Below, one piece after another: positions 1 through 8,725 of a stretch of 64,000 nucleotides of DNA. The notes under the pieces were generated by a model. The model had not been told where the DNA came from, made no database searches, and saw nothing but the letters and a program-made list of their open reading frames with translations. A program made the position numbers and the translations under genes. Source of the stretch: Burkholderia sp. Leaf177 (GTDB lineage: Bacteria; Pseudomonadota; Gammaproteobacteria; Burkholderiales; Burkholderiaceae); the NCBI RefSeq assembly GCF_001424345.1, contig NZ_LMPF01000022.1, forward strand, positions 178,122 to 242,121. The letters run 5' to 3'. Each line of letters opens with the position of its first letter. Positions within the stretch are counted from its first letter, which is position 1.

Positions 1-1856
1 ATGAAAGCGACGTTGCGTTCAATGAACTGGTCGTACGTGATTTGCCCGCTCGCTACCGCGTCGAGCGCGATTTTGAACATGCCGGCCATTGTTGGATCCG
101 TGACTGGGCCGGGCAGTGCCGTAAGCAACCCCCGGCCGCTTGCGCTGCACGTCAGCTTGTTTTTAGTGCCCTTGGCGATCTCGAGGAAACCACGCTCGCG
201 CAGGTCCTTGATGATCCCGGCGCGTGTGGCGCTTGTACCAATGCCTTTTCCCTCTTTCAGACGCGCTCTAGCAGCCGGGTCGGTCGTAAATTTGTGAAGG
301 TCAATCATGGCGGTCAACAACGATGCTTCATCAAAGCGGGAAGGGGGCTTCGTCGTACGGCTCGTGGTGTCACATGTCGTGCACATCGCGGGGTCGCCCT
401 GCGCCATGTCCGGGAGTGTCTGTTTGGCATATTCAGTTTCGCCGTCGACCGGCGTTTGCACAGCCGCTTCCTCGTGCGGCGCATAGACCTCACGCCAGCC
501 GGCGGACACGGGCGTCTTGCCGTTCGCAGTCAAGCGCTCGCCGACACATGAAATTTCGATGCGTGTTTGCATAAATACGGCGGGCTCAAAGAATTGGGCG
601 AGATAGCTGCGCACGACCAGGTCGTAGACGTTGCGCTCAATCTCATTTAGCGCGGATAGGTCCGTTACGCATACGGTCGGCACGATGCCGTGGTGCGCTT
701 CACCATTCATCTTCTTGTCGTCGAACGCAGCCGATTTGCGTTTCGTGTCGGCGCAGCTGATCAATGAGCCGAGCCCGGGCAGGTTTCGGCTAACCGACGC
801 CAGAATGGTCGGCGCTTCATCGTGCTGCGCCTCCGACAGATAACGGTTCTCCGTGCGCGGGTAGCTTGTGACTTTGTAACGTTCGTACAGCACTTGCGCC
901 GCGGCCAACACTTCGTCACCCGTGTAGCCAAACTTGCCGCATGCGGCCACCGTCAATTCGTTCAGGGACAAAGGCAGCGGCGGCGCCTCTCGCTTGGGCG
1001 ACTTGTCATACGCTGATATCTCTGCCGGCTGGTTTCGCATACGGACAACAAGCGCACGCGCAACGGATTCGTCCATCAAACGGCCCGCATCGTCGAGACC
1101 GGCTTGGTCTTCGCGCGCCTTCCAGTTGGCGACAAACAGGCCGTTCTCATGCTGCATCTTCGCCGCGATAGTGAAATAGCCGGCCGGCTTGAATGATTCG
1201 ATAGCCCGATCGCGGCCATATACGATCATGAGAGTCGGGGTTTGGACGCTCCCGACGGTCAATACGCCGTCGAATCCGAGCTCACGAGCGCGTAATGTGG
1301 CGGCACGCGTTAAGTTCAGACCGAAGAGCCAGTCGTAACGCGAACGCGCGAGTGCCCACACAAACCACGCGCGAAACTGCGGCTCCTCGTTGCTGTGCAT
1401 CGAGTCAAGTGCCTGACGGACCTTGGCCGGGTTGTAATCGTTGACGAGCAGCCGTAGGACGGGCTTGGCGTTGCTTAGATAGATCAGAACTTCATCTACA
1501 AGAAGCTGGCCTTCCTCATCCGGGTCACCCAGATGCACGACTTGATCGACCTCGGACAAAAGTTTTTCTACCGCGCGGACGTTGCGCTGCAGATCGCCGC
1601 GGGGAGCCATTAGCCAGTCGGTCGGCACGATTGGAAGGTCTTGATAACGCCAGATCTTTGAACCGCTCTTGCTGCGTGGTAGGTCATCGGGAAGATACTC
1701 GTCTGGCATGGCCTGTTCGAGTGCGTGACCGGCGAGCGGCACGAACGCATCGTCGCCGATATAGGTCACCACGCCGTCGCGACGCGGCGTGCCCGGCAAG
1801 ACTGCGACCACAGCTTGCACGAGAGATGACTTTTCACCGATGAACAATCTTCGCAC
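1..1856 (-). CDS. topB: DNA topoisomerase III, plasmid/ICE type, C terminus beyond window
   Basis: Type IA topoisomerase that cuts and rejoins single DNA strands, probably during replication or transfer of the element. I translated the minus strand: 618 residues are visible and the reading frame is still open at base 1. The Toprim acidic motif DPDEEG is at residues 111-116, GSVQTPTL at about 202-209, and the active-site motif SYPRTENRYL puts the catalytic tyrosine at 332. The start is GTG at 1856: an in-frame TGA lies a few codons upstream, and GAAAGG sits at a good distance before the GTG. The nearby ATG at 1863 is in another frame and stops at once. Relaxosome-type topB genes are common in conjugative elements of Burkholderiales, which fits the neighbours. 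Confidence 0.9.
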   Translation of the reverse strand, partial: MRRLFIGEKSSLVQAVVAVLPGTPRRDGVVTYIGDDAFVPLAGHALEQAMPDEYLPDDLPRSKSGSKIWRYQDLPIVPTDWLMAPRGDLQRNVRAVEKLLSEVDQVVHLGDPDEEGQLLVDEVLIYLSNAKPVLRLLVNDYNPAKVRQALDSMHSNEEPQFRAWFVWALARSRYDWLFGLNLTRAATLRARELGFDGVLTVGSVQTPTLMIVYGRDRAIESFKPAGYFTIAAKMQHENGLFVANWKAREDQAGLDDAGRLMDESVARALVVRMRNQPAEISAYDKSPKREAPPLPLSLNELTVAACGKFGYTGDEVLAAAQVLYERYKVTSYPRTENRYLSEAQHDEAPTILASVSRNLPGLGSLISCADTKRKSAAFDDKKMNGEAHHGIVPTVCVTDLSALNEIERNVYDLVVRSYLAQFFEPAVFMQTRIEISCVGERLTANGKTPVSAGWREVYAPHEEAAVQTPVDGETEYAKQTLPDMAQGDPAMCTTCDTTSRTTKPPSRFDEASLLTAMIDLHKFTTDPAARARLKEGKGIGTSATRAGIIKDLRERGFLEIAKGTKNKLTCSASGRGLLTALPGPVTDPTMAGMFKIALDAVASGQITYDQFIERNVAF

Positions 1857-1981
1857 CTTGCATACCTTTCAGTTGTACTAATTGCATCATCGAAAATTTG
1901 AAGTGCTTGTTCTCAACTTTGAATTACCCGCCGCAGGCCTACTGGTGATGACAACGGCAGTTTGATTCGGAATGTGCAGAG

Positions 1982-2611
1982 TTAGTGGTTGCCGCCGCTG
2001 CCTACGGCAGTCGCGCTACCAGACCCTGGAGCATCTGTTTTTGACAAGAACTGCTGCGCAGATGAGGCCGGGTCATAGGGCACTGTGGTCGATCCTTGCC
2101 CATAGAACTCAGTAACGGTGGTTTTGCCATTGATACCCCACCACACGCGCGTAAAAAGCTGGTTGTCGATGGTGATGTTGATCGCTCCACGTGCGCCGCA
2201 TGTGAGCATGCTTTGCTCGGGCGGACCCCAGAAGAGGAGATTTGGGCTGCAATAGTTTGGCCCTGCGCCTACATTTTGGGCGCCAGTGCCTTGCCCAGCA
2301 TTACGCGCACTCGCGGGCACCGAGCTCCTGACATCGGGCGACAGATTCGCCGCGCTGCTATTCAGGTCGCAAGTGGGAAATGATTTGCCGTGCTCAAGCG
2401 CATTCCAGAGCTTTTCGATGGGGGGCTTGCATTCTGACTCGGTCTCCGGCCCGCGGGGGTCGGCGAGGCACAACAGCACTTGGCAGCCCCACTCATCAGC
2501 AAAGACCGGGGAAGGCGACGCAATGTAGATGGCGCCAGACGCCGCAACCCAAAGGAACTTACGATCCAGTTTTTGTGAACGAACGTTCTCAACTATAATG
2601 GTTTTAGCCAT
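1982..2611 (-). CDS. Secreted Cys-containing protein of a conjugation-associated family
   Basis: A 209-residue protein with an N-terminal signal sequence (hydrophobic stretch about residues 19-37, cleavage probably after VFA). It is followed by a cysteine-bearing block, WGCQVLLCLADP, then a second one with CKPPIEKLW and a Cys near FPTCD. I recall such WGCQVLLCL...C.PPI..LW blocks in periplasmic proteins carried by conjugative plasmids and ICEs of proteobacteria, but no function is known to me. The C terminus is rich in Gly and Ser. The cysteines suggest disulphides formed after export. It lies 125 bp downstream (on the plus-strand map) of the topoisomerase start and points the same way, so it could be its upstream operon partner. 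Confidence 0.65.
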   Translation of the reverse strand: MAKTIIVENVRSQKLDRKFLWVAASGAIYIASPSPVFADEWGCQVLLCLADPRGPETESECKPPIEKLWNALEHGKSFPTCDLNSSAANLSPDVRSSVPASARNAGQGTGAQNVGAGPNYCSPNLLFWGPPEQSMLTCGARGAINITIDNQLFTRVWWGINGKTTVTEFYGQGSTTVPYDPASSAQQFLSKTDAPGSGSATAVGSGGNH

Positions 2612-2684
2612 TTCGATTCCTCAACAGTCCTGCAATGGTCAGGCCGATGGTGGTGTTGGTAGCACTCTCATCGGCCGCTACAAC

Positions 2685-2816
2685 TTATACACGCCTAGGT
2701 TCGACTGGGCTGGCGCTGCATGCGCCCCCACGAGTCGCGCTGTAACCCCCACGGATGAGTAGAAGCTCTTCGTCGTTCATCCTCTGCATGAATCTCATCG
2801 AAAACTTCCGAGGCAT
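2685..2816 (-). CDS. 43-residue peptide with double-glycine (bacteriocin-type) leader
   Basis: A small ORF of 43 residues. Residues 13-24 read MNDEELLLIRGG. This fits the GG-leader pattern of peptides processed by C39-type ABC transporters: E at -8, L at -7, I at -4 and GG at -2/-1. The predicted core after cleavage is 19 residues, YSATRGGACSASPVEPRRV, with one Cys and an overall positive charge. The ATG at 2816 is preceded by AGAGGCGGG at normal SD spacing, and a TATTAT-like box lies just upstream. The gene is divergent from an XRE regulator across an 84-bp gap with inverted repeats. No C39 transporter or immunity gene is visible in the window. It could be a microcin, a signal peptide or a chance ORF. 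Confidence 0.45.
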   Translation of the reverse strand: MPRKFSMRFMQRMNDEELLLIRGGYSATRGGACSASPVEPRRV

Positions 2817-2840
2817 TTCCCGCCTCTTATAATAGCGTTG

Positions 2841-2862
2841 GAATGGACCATTAAGGCCATTC
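2841..2862. promoter_or_regulatory. Inverted repeat, likely operator between peptide gene and XRE gene
   Basis: GAATGG, 10 bp, CCATTC forms an inverted repeat. A second one (GGGT...ACCC) follows at about 2864-2879. Both lie between the divergent peptide ORF and the XRE gene, next to a TATAAT at 2828-2833 that could serve the rightward gene. An XRE protein binding here could control both directions; this is inferred from position. Confidence 0.45.
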
Positions 2863-2900
2863 TGGGTCGTTTTGAACCCAATGTAAATAATAGGTACGTT

Positions 2901-3293
2901 ATGACGCAAAGTATTGGTGCTCGTCTGCTGAGCGAGAGGGAGCGCAAAGGCCTAACACAAGGGAGAATGTGCGAAATCACCGGGGTGAGTCGGAAGACCC
3001 AATTCACATATGAGACCGGCGCACGTCTGCCAGACGCGTCATATTTGGCTGCGATTGACGCCGCGGGGCTAGACCTCTTATACATCGTGACCGGTCGCCG
3101 CACTAACGGGTCGATCAACGACGCATTGCTGCAGGATGTGCTGACCCGCGTCGATGAAGCGATCAATGGGTTAAAACCTAATATGGCTATCGAGGTCAAG
3201 GCGCGACTTATATCGTTGGTTTATCTGACTGCGTCCGAGAGCGGACGGGTGGATCCTGAAGTGCTTAACAAAGCGGTTCAACTGATTTCCTGA
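2901..3293 (+). CDS. XRE-family (Cro/CI-like) transcriptional regulator
   Basis: A 130-residue protein with an N-terminal helix-turn-helix of the phage-repressor type at about residues 4-65 (LTQGRMCEITGVSRKTQFTY, then a D-Y-L-AAI-A-GLD block). The C-terminal half is helical and has no recognised domain. This N-terminal layout (GVS.KTQ..YE.G.R.PDA.YLAAI) is common in prophage and plasmid regulators of Betaproteobacteria. I chose the ATG at 2901 because the longer reading would need a TTG start and adds residues unlike the family. It is divergent from the double-glycine peptide ORF, so that gene is its most likely target. It may also repress itself. Confidence 0.8.
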   Translation: MTQSIGARLLSERERKGLTQGRMCEITGVSRKTQFTYETGARLPDASYLAAIDAAGLDLLYIVTGRRTNGSINDALLQDVLTRVDEAINGLKPNMAIEVKARLISLVYLTASESGRVDPEVLNKAVQLIS

Positions 3294-3323
3294 TTGCTCG
3301 CTTGGCGTAATGAAGGCGTGCCG

Positions 3324-3641
3324 TCAACCACCTCGACACCCTAGCGCACGGACCACACGCATCTCGACCCGCATGGGCATGATCTCTCCAAGTTCGGCGA
3401 CTGCATCGTCCAGCCGCAACCATTTCCGCGGCTCTTCCCCAACATTCGAGAACAGCATCTGACCGTCTCTTGCGACGACTAGCGCGTGCCATCTGATTCT
3501 GTTGCCGTGTCGCAGCTGGAGAAAATCAACATGGGTTATGACGGCCGTTTTACCCCACACGCTTTGAAGCAAACTGAAGTTGCTGAGTGGCATTGTTATG
3601 AGCCTCGCGATCGCTGATAACTCATCGTAGATGCGAAGCAC
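3324..3641 (-). CDS. Hypothetical protein of about 105 residues
   Basis: No family is recognised. The protein has mixed helix and strand character, is rich in Arg, Leu and Val, and has no signal peptide or membrane segment. The frame is open to 3698, but the stretch upstream of the GTG at 3641 looks non-coding. An ATG at 3593 (starting MPLSNFSLLQ) is an alternative start. A strong hairpin ends just upstream of the chosen GTG. The gene converges on the XRE gene, with about 30 bp between stop codons. Confidence 0.5.
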   Translation of the reverse strand: MLRIYDELSAIARLITMPLSNFSLLQSVWGKTAVITHVDFLQLRHGNRIRWHALVVARDGQMLFSNVGEEPRKWLRLDDAVAELGEIMPMRVEMRVVRALGCRGG

Positions 3642-3642
3642 C

Positions 3643-3670
3643 CCCGAGGTGTACCCCCTTGACCTCGGGG
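3643..3670. promoter_or_regulatory. 9-bp stem hairpin next to a start codon
   Basis: CCCCGAGGT and ACCTCGGGG form a perfect 9-bp stem with a 10-nt loop. On the minus strand the stem ends one base before the GTG proposed for the 3324 gene. It could limit ribosome access, or be a terminator-like structure without a U-run. Its role is not known. Confidence 0.4.
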
Positions 3671-3773
3671 GGCGATATGTAGTAAGCGCTGAATGCAACC
3701 CTTTGTAACATCGGATGAATTCGTTGCGACTCCGCGTTTACATTGATGCGCAAGTAATCGCGCAAGGGATGAG

Positions 3774-5147
3774 ATGTCGATGTTGAACGCAGAGAGTGTT
3801 ACGTTTTCGGCTGGCCATGAGACGGTTCATTTAAGGGCACGGCTGTCGCAGTTTGGAGGTCTCCTCGAACGCGAATCGTTATTGCGCCTCGGGCGCAACG
3901 GCGAGACGCGATTCACACAGGTTGTCCTAGCGAACGAGGCAAATGTCCAAGATCTACAGCGTACCGAGCCACACGAAAAGATAAGAGACGCTATCCCGCG
4001 TATGGCGCGCGAGCCTTTGGCTGCAAGCGCGAAAAAAGTGCCGCTTGGTCACGATGAAGACGTGATCGAAATGATTCGTCATCTTGCCAACGCGCAAGAC
4101 GAAGCAGCTCTCCTCAGGCAACTTGAAGATGTCGTTCTTCGGCTCGGTGCCCGAACAACATTTTTCTGTTTGACGGAGAAGGGCACAGATGGTGCCCATC
4201 AGTCATACCGGGTGTTGTCGGCTTCCGGTGTAGACCTTGTTCAGAAGTATGCGGAAAAAAGGTGGTACGCGACGGACCCCTTCATGACGCATGGGGCACA
4301 TTCTCAGCAGCCTTTCTTTTCCTCCGACGTCGGTTCGATTAAATACCTGGATGGAAGCCGGCGTGAGATGGCCGAATTCATGCGCAGTTTCGGCGCCTCC
4401 AGCTGGATCACCATCCCGGCACACGGCCCAGAAGCGCGTTTCTTCGGCGTGCTCTATGTGGCGATGCCGGACCTGCCTGAAGATGGTGGGGAAGAACCGC
4501 TTCGTAAAAACCGCTTATTGTTCAAACTAATTGCTGGTGAAATTTTTGATTGGTACGACCGGGGAGAACGGGCATCCTCCTGGAGCAGTAGCGGATTAAC
4601 CCGGCTTGAACTCGACATGCTGTACCTGTCGGCACAAGGTGCGTCGTCAGCCATGATCGCTGAATCGCTGGGCCTATCTGCCAATGCCGTAACACGGCGT
4701 CACTTTAAGTCGATCAACGCTAAACTCCGCACTAACTCGATCACCGAATCGGTCCGTCTAGCCGCAGCTCGTAACCTTCTGCCGATTGCGAGTAATCGCA
4801 AAGTTGCCTACGTTCTACATAGTCCTGTCTACGGCATCTTCTTGGGCTGCGACCATAGCGTGCCATTTTGGTCAGGTGTCATGCCCTCGGGGATGGACGA
4901 AGCGGCGGTTTTTGCAGACATCGAATCAGCCGAAGCCGCCTTGTCCGAACTCGGGCTCCCGCATGGGCACGACATAGAACTCAAACGCGTCGATATTCAT
5001 CAAGCTGCCCAAACGGCAACAATCAATGACTGTTTGCGTGCAGGTTTGCCAGCTTGGGATCCGCTTGTACAAACAAGTGGCGCACCAGCGGATGATTCCG
5101 CGACGCCTGGCGAAATCGAAGAAGGACCGCCGCCGTCTTACCATTGA
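3774..5147 (+). CDS. LuxR-family quorum-sensing type regulator (solo) with extended C terminus
   Basis: A 457-residue transcription factor. Residues about 85-250 match an autoinducer-binding type domain (F.LTEKG..., WYATDPF, then S.TIPAHGPEARFFGVLYV). Residues about 275-333 are a LuxR helix-turn-helix (LTRLELDMLYL, IAESLGLSANAVTRRHFKSINAKL). Usual LuxR proteins of about 240 residues end there; this one goes on for about 124 residues with a second small domain (YVLHSPVYGIFLG...) and an acidic, Pro-rich tail. It also has about 85 extra residues at the front. No luxI-type synthase lies in the window, so it would be a solo sensing signals made elsewhere. I started at the ATG at 3774; an ATG at 3780 is close by. 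Confidence 0.8.
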   Translation: MSMLNAESVTFSAGHETVHLRARLSQFGGLLERESLLRLGRNGETRFTQVVLANEANVQDLQRTEPHEKIRDAIPRMAREPLAASAKKVPLGHDEDVIEMIRHLANAQDEAALLRQLEDVVLRLGARTTFFCLTEKGTDGAHQSYRVLSASGVDLVQKYAEKRWYATDPFMTHGAHSQQPFFSSDVGSIKYLDGSRREMAEFMRSFGASSWITIPAHGPEARFFGVLYVAMPDLPEDGGEEPLRKNRLLFKLIAGEIFDWYDRGERASSWSSSGLTRLELDMLYLSAQGASSAMIAESLGLSANAVTRRHFKSINAKLRTNSITESVRLAAARNLLPIASNRKVAYVLHSPVYGIFLGCDHSVPFWSGVMPSGMDEAAVFADIESAEAALSELGLPHGHDIELKRVDIHQAAQTATINDCLRAGLPAWDPLVQTSGAPADDSATPGEIEEGPPPSYH

Positions 5148-5311
5148 TAAAATTTACGACCGAAACTGGCAGTTGCCATGACGTGCCGTCAGTAAAGAAT
5201 TCGTTGACGGTGAGACATGCGCTCGCAAGGAAATTTTGGTTTAAATTACAACCCTGCTTGCGCCAGCGATTGTAGCTGCTCGTTCGCGTGTTTTTATCAC
5301 GTGCATCTCTG

Positions 5312-5647
5312 ATGGAAAGAGCGGTGAAATCAACGTTGCCTGTTACTCCGGACAGTCGCTACTTTGTTGTCAGAGGACGCCTCTGGCGATGTACAAACCC
5401 GTTCTTATCAGCCGAGGTAAAAAAGGTTTTGGTAGACGAGTTGATGCAAGCCCGCCGCGAAAAGGGTTCAGCATTACGTTGTGGCGATAACGCGGGACGC
5501 GAAGTCGCGCGTCACAGAATCGATGAGATCAAAAAGCAGCTGGGTGAGCGAGGTCCCGTTTGGTGGTCGGACGGCGCGCCTGACTGGAATCGGCAAATGG
5601 CAAAGAACACCCCATATGCCGATTGGTATGCTGGGCTACCTAGCTGA
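5312..5647 (+). CDS. Conserved hypothetical protein, paralogue of the 61.6-kb gene
   Basis: About 111 residues from the ATG at 5312, or 119 from a GTG at 5288; neither start has a clear SD. It shares the core blocks YFVVRGRLWRCTNP, LVDELM.ARREKG and LGERGPVWWSDGAPD...KNTPYA with the gene at 61604, so the window holds two paralogues. I recall this family as common in Burkholderia and relatives, with unknown function. The Trp-rich WWSDGAPD block is the most conserved part. There is no signal peptide. The gene stands alone after the LuxR gene, about 160 bp downstream. Confidence 0.75.
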   Translation: MERAVKSTLPVTPDSRYFVVRGRLWRCTNPFLSAEVKKVLVDELMQARREKGSALRCGDNAGREVARHRIDEIKKQLGERGPVWWSDGAPDWNRQMAKNTPYADWYAGLPS

Positions 5648-5719
5648 TACCCTCATCAAGTCGTAGGTATGCTCTTGCGAATTTTGTCGTTTATTTCGGG
5701 CTGGCCGATCTTGACCGGT

Positions 5720-6130
5720 TCAGCCGCTTTGCGACTTGGGCCATTTGGGGAACGGCCAAATGACTGCAGCTGGCTCAGTTTTCTTCACGGCAGTGTCGGA
5801 AGTGCGGCATCCGCATGACGTTCGGAGGCCGCTCCTTACGTAACTCGATGGGAAGATTTTCACGGATCCGCAATCGCACTGGAAAGACCAACGCGCCCCG
5901 TTCTTGCCGTGATTCACGTAATGGGATGCAGTGAGACGGCCAAAGCGTTGGCCGGGCGCAATGTCGATCTGGCGCAAGCAGCCACACGACAAAGTCTTGC
6001 GGTACCTTACGCTACGAACCTCGATAACCTTTTCGATGCCGCACGCGCACTTGAAACGCCAACGAGAACCGTCCTCGCGGGCAATCGCAGTGAGCCTGCC
6101 AAAGGTCCGACCGGTTAGATCAACTGCCAT
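5720..6130 (-). CDS. Tandem zinc-ribbon protein (phage FGRLT...CGC type)
   Basis: A 136-residue protein with two copies of a phage-type zinc ribbon. Copy 1 (residues about 7-52) runs FGRLT, F.CACG, SCGC. Copy 2 (about 62-108) runs FGRLT, F.CDCG, SCGC. Each copy gives four Cys, enough for one Zn site. I recall single copies of this module in phage proteins next to HNH or AP2-type DNA-binding domains, so DNA binding is likely. The gene begins 11 bp after the end of the 456-residue gene upstream on the same strand, which suggests an operon. Confidence 0.7.
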   Translation of the reverse strand: MAVDLTGRTFGRLTAIAREDGSRWRFKCACGIEKVIEVRSVRYRKTLSCGCLRQIDIAPGQRFGRLTASHYVNHGKNGARWSFQCDCGSVKIFPSSYVRSGLRTSCGCRTSDTAVKKTEPAAVIWPFPKWPKSQSG

Positions 6131-6141
6131 ATCAAATCAGG

Positions 6142-7512
6142 TCAAAGCAATACGGCTTGCCGCAACAGTTCCAACGCTTTCAGTTCGTCCAAGCGACCGG
6201 TACGTGCCTTGCCCGCGAGCGTCTTGAGCAGCGCCTCCGCGATTGGTGCAATGCCGAGCAAATGGTCCAGACTAGTCGCAGGAATGAGAGCGTACGGCTG
6301 CCTGCTGCCTTGCGCTTCAGGGGACGCTGCGAACTCCTGCTGAGCAGGGGACGACGAGACGCGACTATCGACGGGTTGCAGAACTGCTGATTCGGCGACG
6401 GACGGGACCGCTTGATCCTGGTGCTTAACGACCGCCGCTGTCTCAAAGACTACGCCTGTTGGACGGCCCGTGCCATTCGCATCATCGACCTTGGCGATTC
6501 GAGGCTCCGCCTTCCGCGCTTTGATATTCGCAGGCGTCTTCGCCACTAGCGCTTTTGGTTCGGCCACAGGCGGCAGTTCTTCATGACTGACCGCACGACG
6601 ATCCGACGAAGGGATCAGCAATTCCGACACCGACTTGGGAATGTCCGTTACTGTCCGGGGAACGTCGAACCAGCCAGTGGGCAGACCGAGGCGTTCCGTG
6701 AACCGGTTCACTTCAGCATCGTCCAAACGCTTTTGCCCATAAAAACGATTGGCCATGTTGGAGTCGCTAAGTTCCATCACCGCGCCGAGCCGCGCCTTTG
6801 ATCCTTTGCGGGTCGTGAGCACATGAAGGTTCGCACGACGGATCTTCTCCAAAGCGGCGACATCATTCAACGGCAGTGATTGCTGAGATGCCGACTTGGA
6901 TGGCACTTTCGTTTTCCCAGGTACCTTCTGCGGTGGCGTGACCTTGCTAGGCTGTGCAGCAGTCGTGTTGCTCTTCGCGACGGCCTTAGGCGACCCGCCA
7001 TTTGTTTTCTTTGGCATTTCCGGGTCTCCGGGCGGATGATCAGTAAGGGTAGGGTGGTGATTGAACTGTGTAGAAGGAGCTGGCCAAATCACTTCAACGT
7101 ACGCCGATTCCGGTTCAGCGTTCACGTGAATAAAGTCTAGGGGCGACCTCAAGCGAGCAATGATTTCAGGCGTGAGGACCGGATTGGGTTGATCGAAAAA
7201 ACCATGCGGGAGGCCAAGCGTCGTTTCCATGTGAAAAGCTGTCTCGGGCGTAAACCTCTCGCCATTCACCAATTCGGCTACGCGCGTTAAATTAGAGTCG
7301 AGTCCGAGTGCAATGTTTTCTGCGCCCACTGCATCAACTAGCAATTTAAACGAACGCGTTTTGAAGATGGACGCCGTCTGAGCCGCGTCTCTTGCAGGCG
7401 GCGCTTTAACGTAAGGCTTGTTTGTTCGGCGCGGTGTTGCATCTGATTGTTGGCGCGATTGATACTGGCCCTTATCTCGAGATCCAGAGTATCGCCCGTG
7501 TGGTTGACTCAT
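6142..7512 (-). CDS. Hypothetical protein with two repeated HTH-like modules
   Basis: A 456-residue protein of unknown function. Two related modules can be seen. One is at about residues 51-110 (LLVDAVG... TRVAELVNGERFTPETAFHME, GLPHGFFDQP). The other is at about 230-290 (LGAVMELSDSNMANRFYGQ, LDDAEVNRFTERLGLPTGWFDVP). Both look like XRE/lambda-type helices followed by the motif GLP.G(F/W)FD. The linkers are rich in Lys, Pro and Ala and look unstructured. The start at 7512 gives a basic N-terminal tail. Inverted repeats upstream may be its operators. It probably leads the two-gene unit with the zinc-ribbon gene. Confidence 0.65.
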   Translation of the reverse strand: MSQPHGRYSGSRDKGQYQSRQQSDATPRRTNKPYVKAPPARDAAQTASIFKTRSFKLLVDAVGAENIALGLDSNLTRVAELVNGERFTPETAFHMETTLGLPHGFFDQPNPVLTPEIIARLRSPLDFIHVNAEPESAYVEVIWPAPSTQFNHHPTLTDHPPGDPEMPKKTNGGSPKAVAKSNTTAAQPSKVTPPQKVPGKTKVPSKSASQQSLPLNDVAALEKIRRANLHVLTTRKGSKARLGAVMELSDSNMANRFYGQKRLDDAEVNRFTERLGLPTGWFDVPRTVTDIPKSVSELLIPSSDRRAVSHEELPPVAEPKALVAKTPANIKARKAEPRIAKVDDANGTGRPTGVVFETAAVVKHQDQAVPSVAESAVLQPVDSRVSSSPAQQEFAASPEAQGSRQPYALIPATSLDHLLGIAPIAEALLKTLAGKARTGRLDELKALELLRQAVLL

Positions 7513-7877
7513 AAAGTGGGCTCCCGGTCGTCAAATCACTAACAATTTCCCATTATAGGGCGAGGGTGTACCTACAGCGGATTCCCTATAGGGAAAGAAC
7601 CCGTCCTCAGGATTTCACTTTCACTGTGCTGCCGTTGGCGCCAGTTGATACCGGATCGAAGGCAGCGCCCCATTAAAGATACAAGATGTCGAACCTCGCC
7701 GACGCGGGGCCCAACGTTTAAGGATGAGTCGACTACATACCTGGGAAGGGCGTACGCAGTGTTCGCTGGCGGTCCTGATGCGCTCGCTGGGCTCAGCAAC
7801 TAAGCGAGACGGGCGTCAAGATACGAACCGTCTAATCTACACGACAGCTATCGGAACTGTTGAGGGAAGCTCCCATC
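7513..7877. other. Intergenic, 365 bp
   Basis: Apart from the paired palindromes nearest the 456-residue gene, I see no supported gene. Short ORFs here have no ribosome binding site and no family-like composition. Confidence 0.5.
7546..7595. promoter_or_regulatory. Two TTCCC...GGG palindromic sites upstream of the 456-residue gene
   Basis: TTCCCTATAGGGAA at 7582-7595 is a perfect 14-bp palindrome. A related site, TTCCCATTATAGGG, lies at 7547-7560. The second contains a TATAAT on the minus strand (7552-7557), a plausible -10 for the leftward gene. A protein bound to these sites would cover that promoter, and the HTH product downstream is an obvious candidate. This is inferred. Confidence 0.45.
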
Positions 7878-8462
7878 TCAGATTTCGTCACTTGGATCGC
7901 GCAGTTCGAGTTTGAACTGCCATCCTTCAAACGTCATTAGCATGCGCCCGAGCTCGTCCCATTCAACACGGCGCCCATCTACGACGACGCATGGCATACG
8001 CGAATGCTCGTCACCGTCCCATTCGATTCTGCCGCGGATTGTCTCGTCGACAATTTGCAACCCGAGATCACCATCTCTTACGTGCACAACCGCAAGCAAA
8101 CGACGCATCTTTTCAATCAGCCTTCCAAGCAAAACAAATTGATCCGCTTCCGCATCTCCAAGAATCTGAAACCGGTAGCCCGATGGTTGATTCTCGCTAG
8201 TCGCGTCGAATGCCTCCAGAGAAAGTTTGTCGCCAAACAGCAGACTTCGAAAACGAAACTGGTGAACATTTCCGCTGGCGTCTGACAGGTGCATCGGATC
8301 AAACTTTGTTTGTTCAAAATTGTCGATACCGGCGTGCTTTGCCATTTCGCGGTTAAAGCAGGCGGTGCACAGCAATCGGTCGCTGTGCTCGTCGCTTCCA
8401 GTATGGATGGTGTCGTACTGTGGCACGGTGGCTTTGCAAGCTGCGCATTGACTGACGGACAT
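7878..8462 (-). CDS. Conserved hypothetical with N-terminal CxxC...CxxC zinc motif
   Basis: 194 residues. The N terminus carries CAAC at residues 6-9 and CTAC about 25 residues later, a likely treble-clef or zinc-ribbon site. The rest is acidic and beta-rich, with W-D-G and RVEWDELGRMLMTFEGW blocks. I recall similar proteins in Burkholderiaceae (DUF7713-like) with no known role. The ATG at 8462 is preceded by GGAG at good spacing; the longer frame to 8591 lacks an RBS and family-like residues. It stands alone. Confidence 0.6.
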   Translation of the reverse strand: MSVSQCAACKATVPQYDTIHTGSDEHSDRLLCTACFNREMAKHAGIDNFEQTKFDPMHLSDASGNVHQFRFRSLLFGDKLSLEAFDATSENQPSGYRFQILGDAEADQFVLLGRLIEKMRRLLAVVHVRDGDLGLQIVDETIRGRIEWDGDEHSRMPCVVVDGRRVEWDELGRMLMTFEGWQFKLELRDPSDEI

Positions 8463-8725
8463 GACGGAACTCCACGAAATCAAATGAGCGGCGCGTTTTG
8501 CAACCGATGATACTTCGCGGGCCCGATGCGGTACGAAAGATCGGCTTTGTTCGCGACGGGCCCATTTTGTCATGCCAGAACGGCCCTGCAACTATATGCG
8601 GCCGATCTATTTTCCTGAGAGCGCTTTTGATGTACAAATTTGTTGTAGCTTAAGTGGCATACAACGTCTCACATCAATCAGGTTCCGCCTTAACAGATTG
8701 TCTGACTGCCGAGAGATAATTGCTC

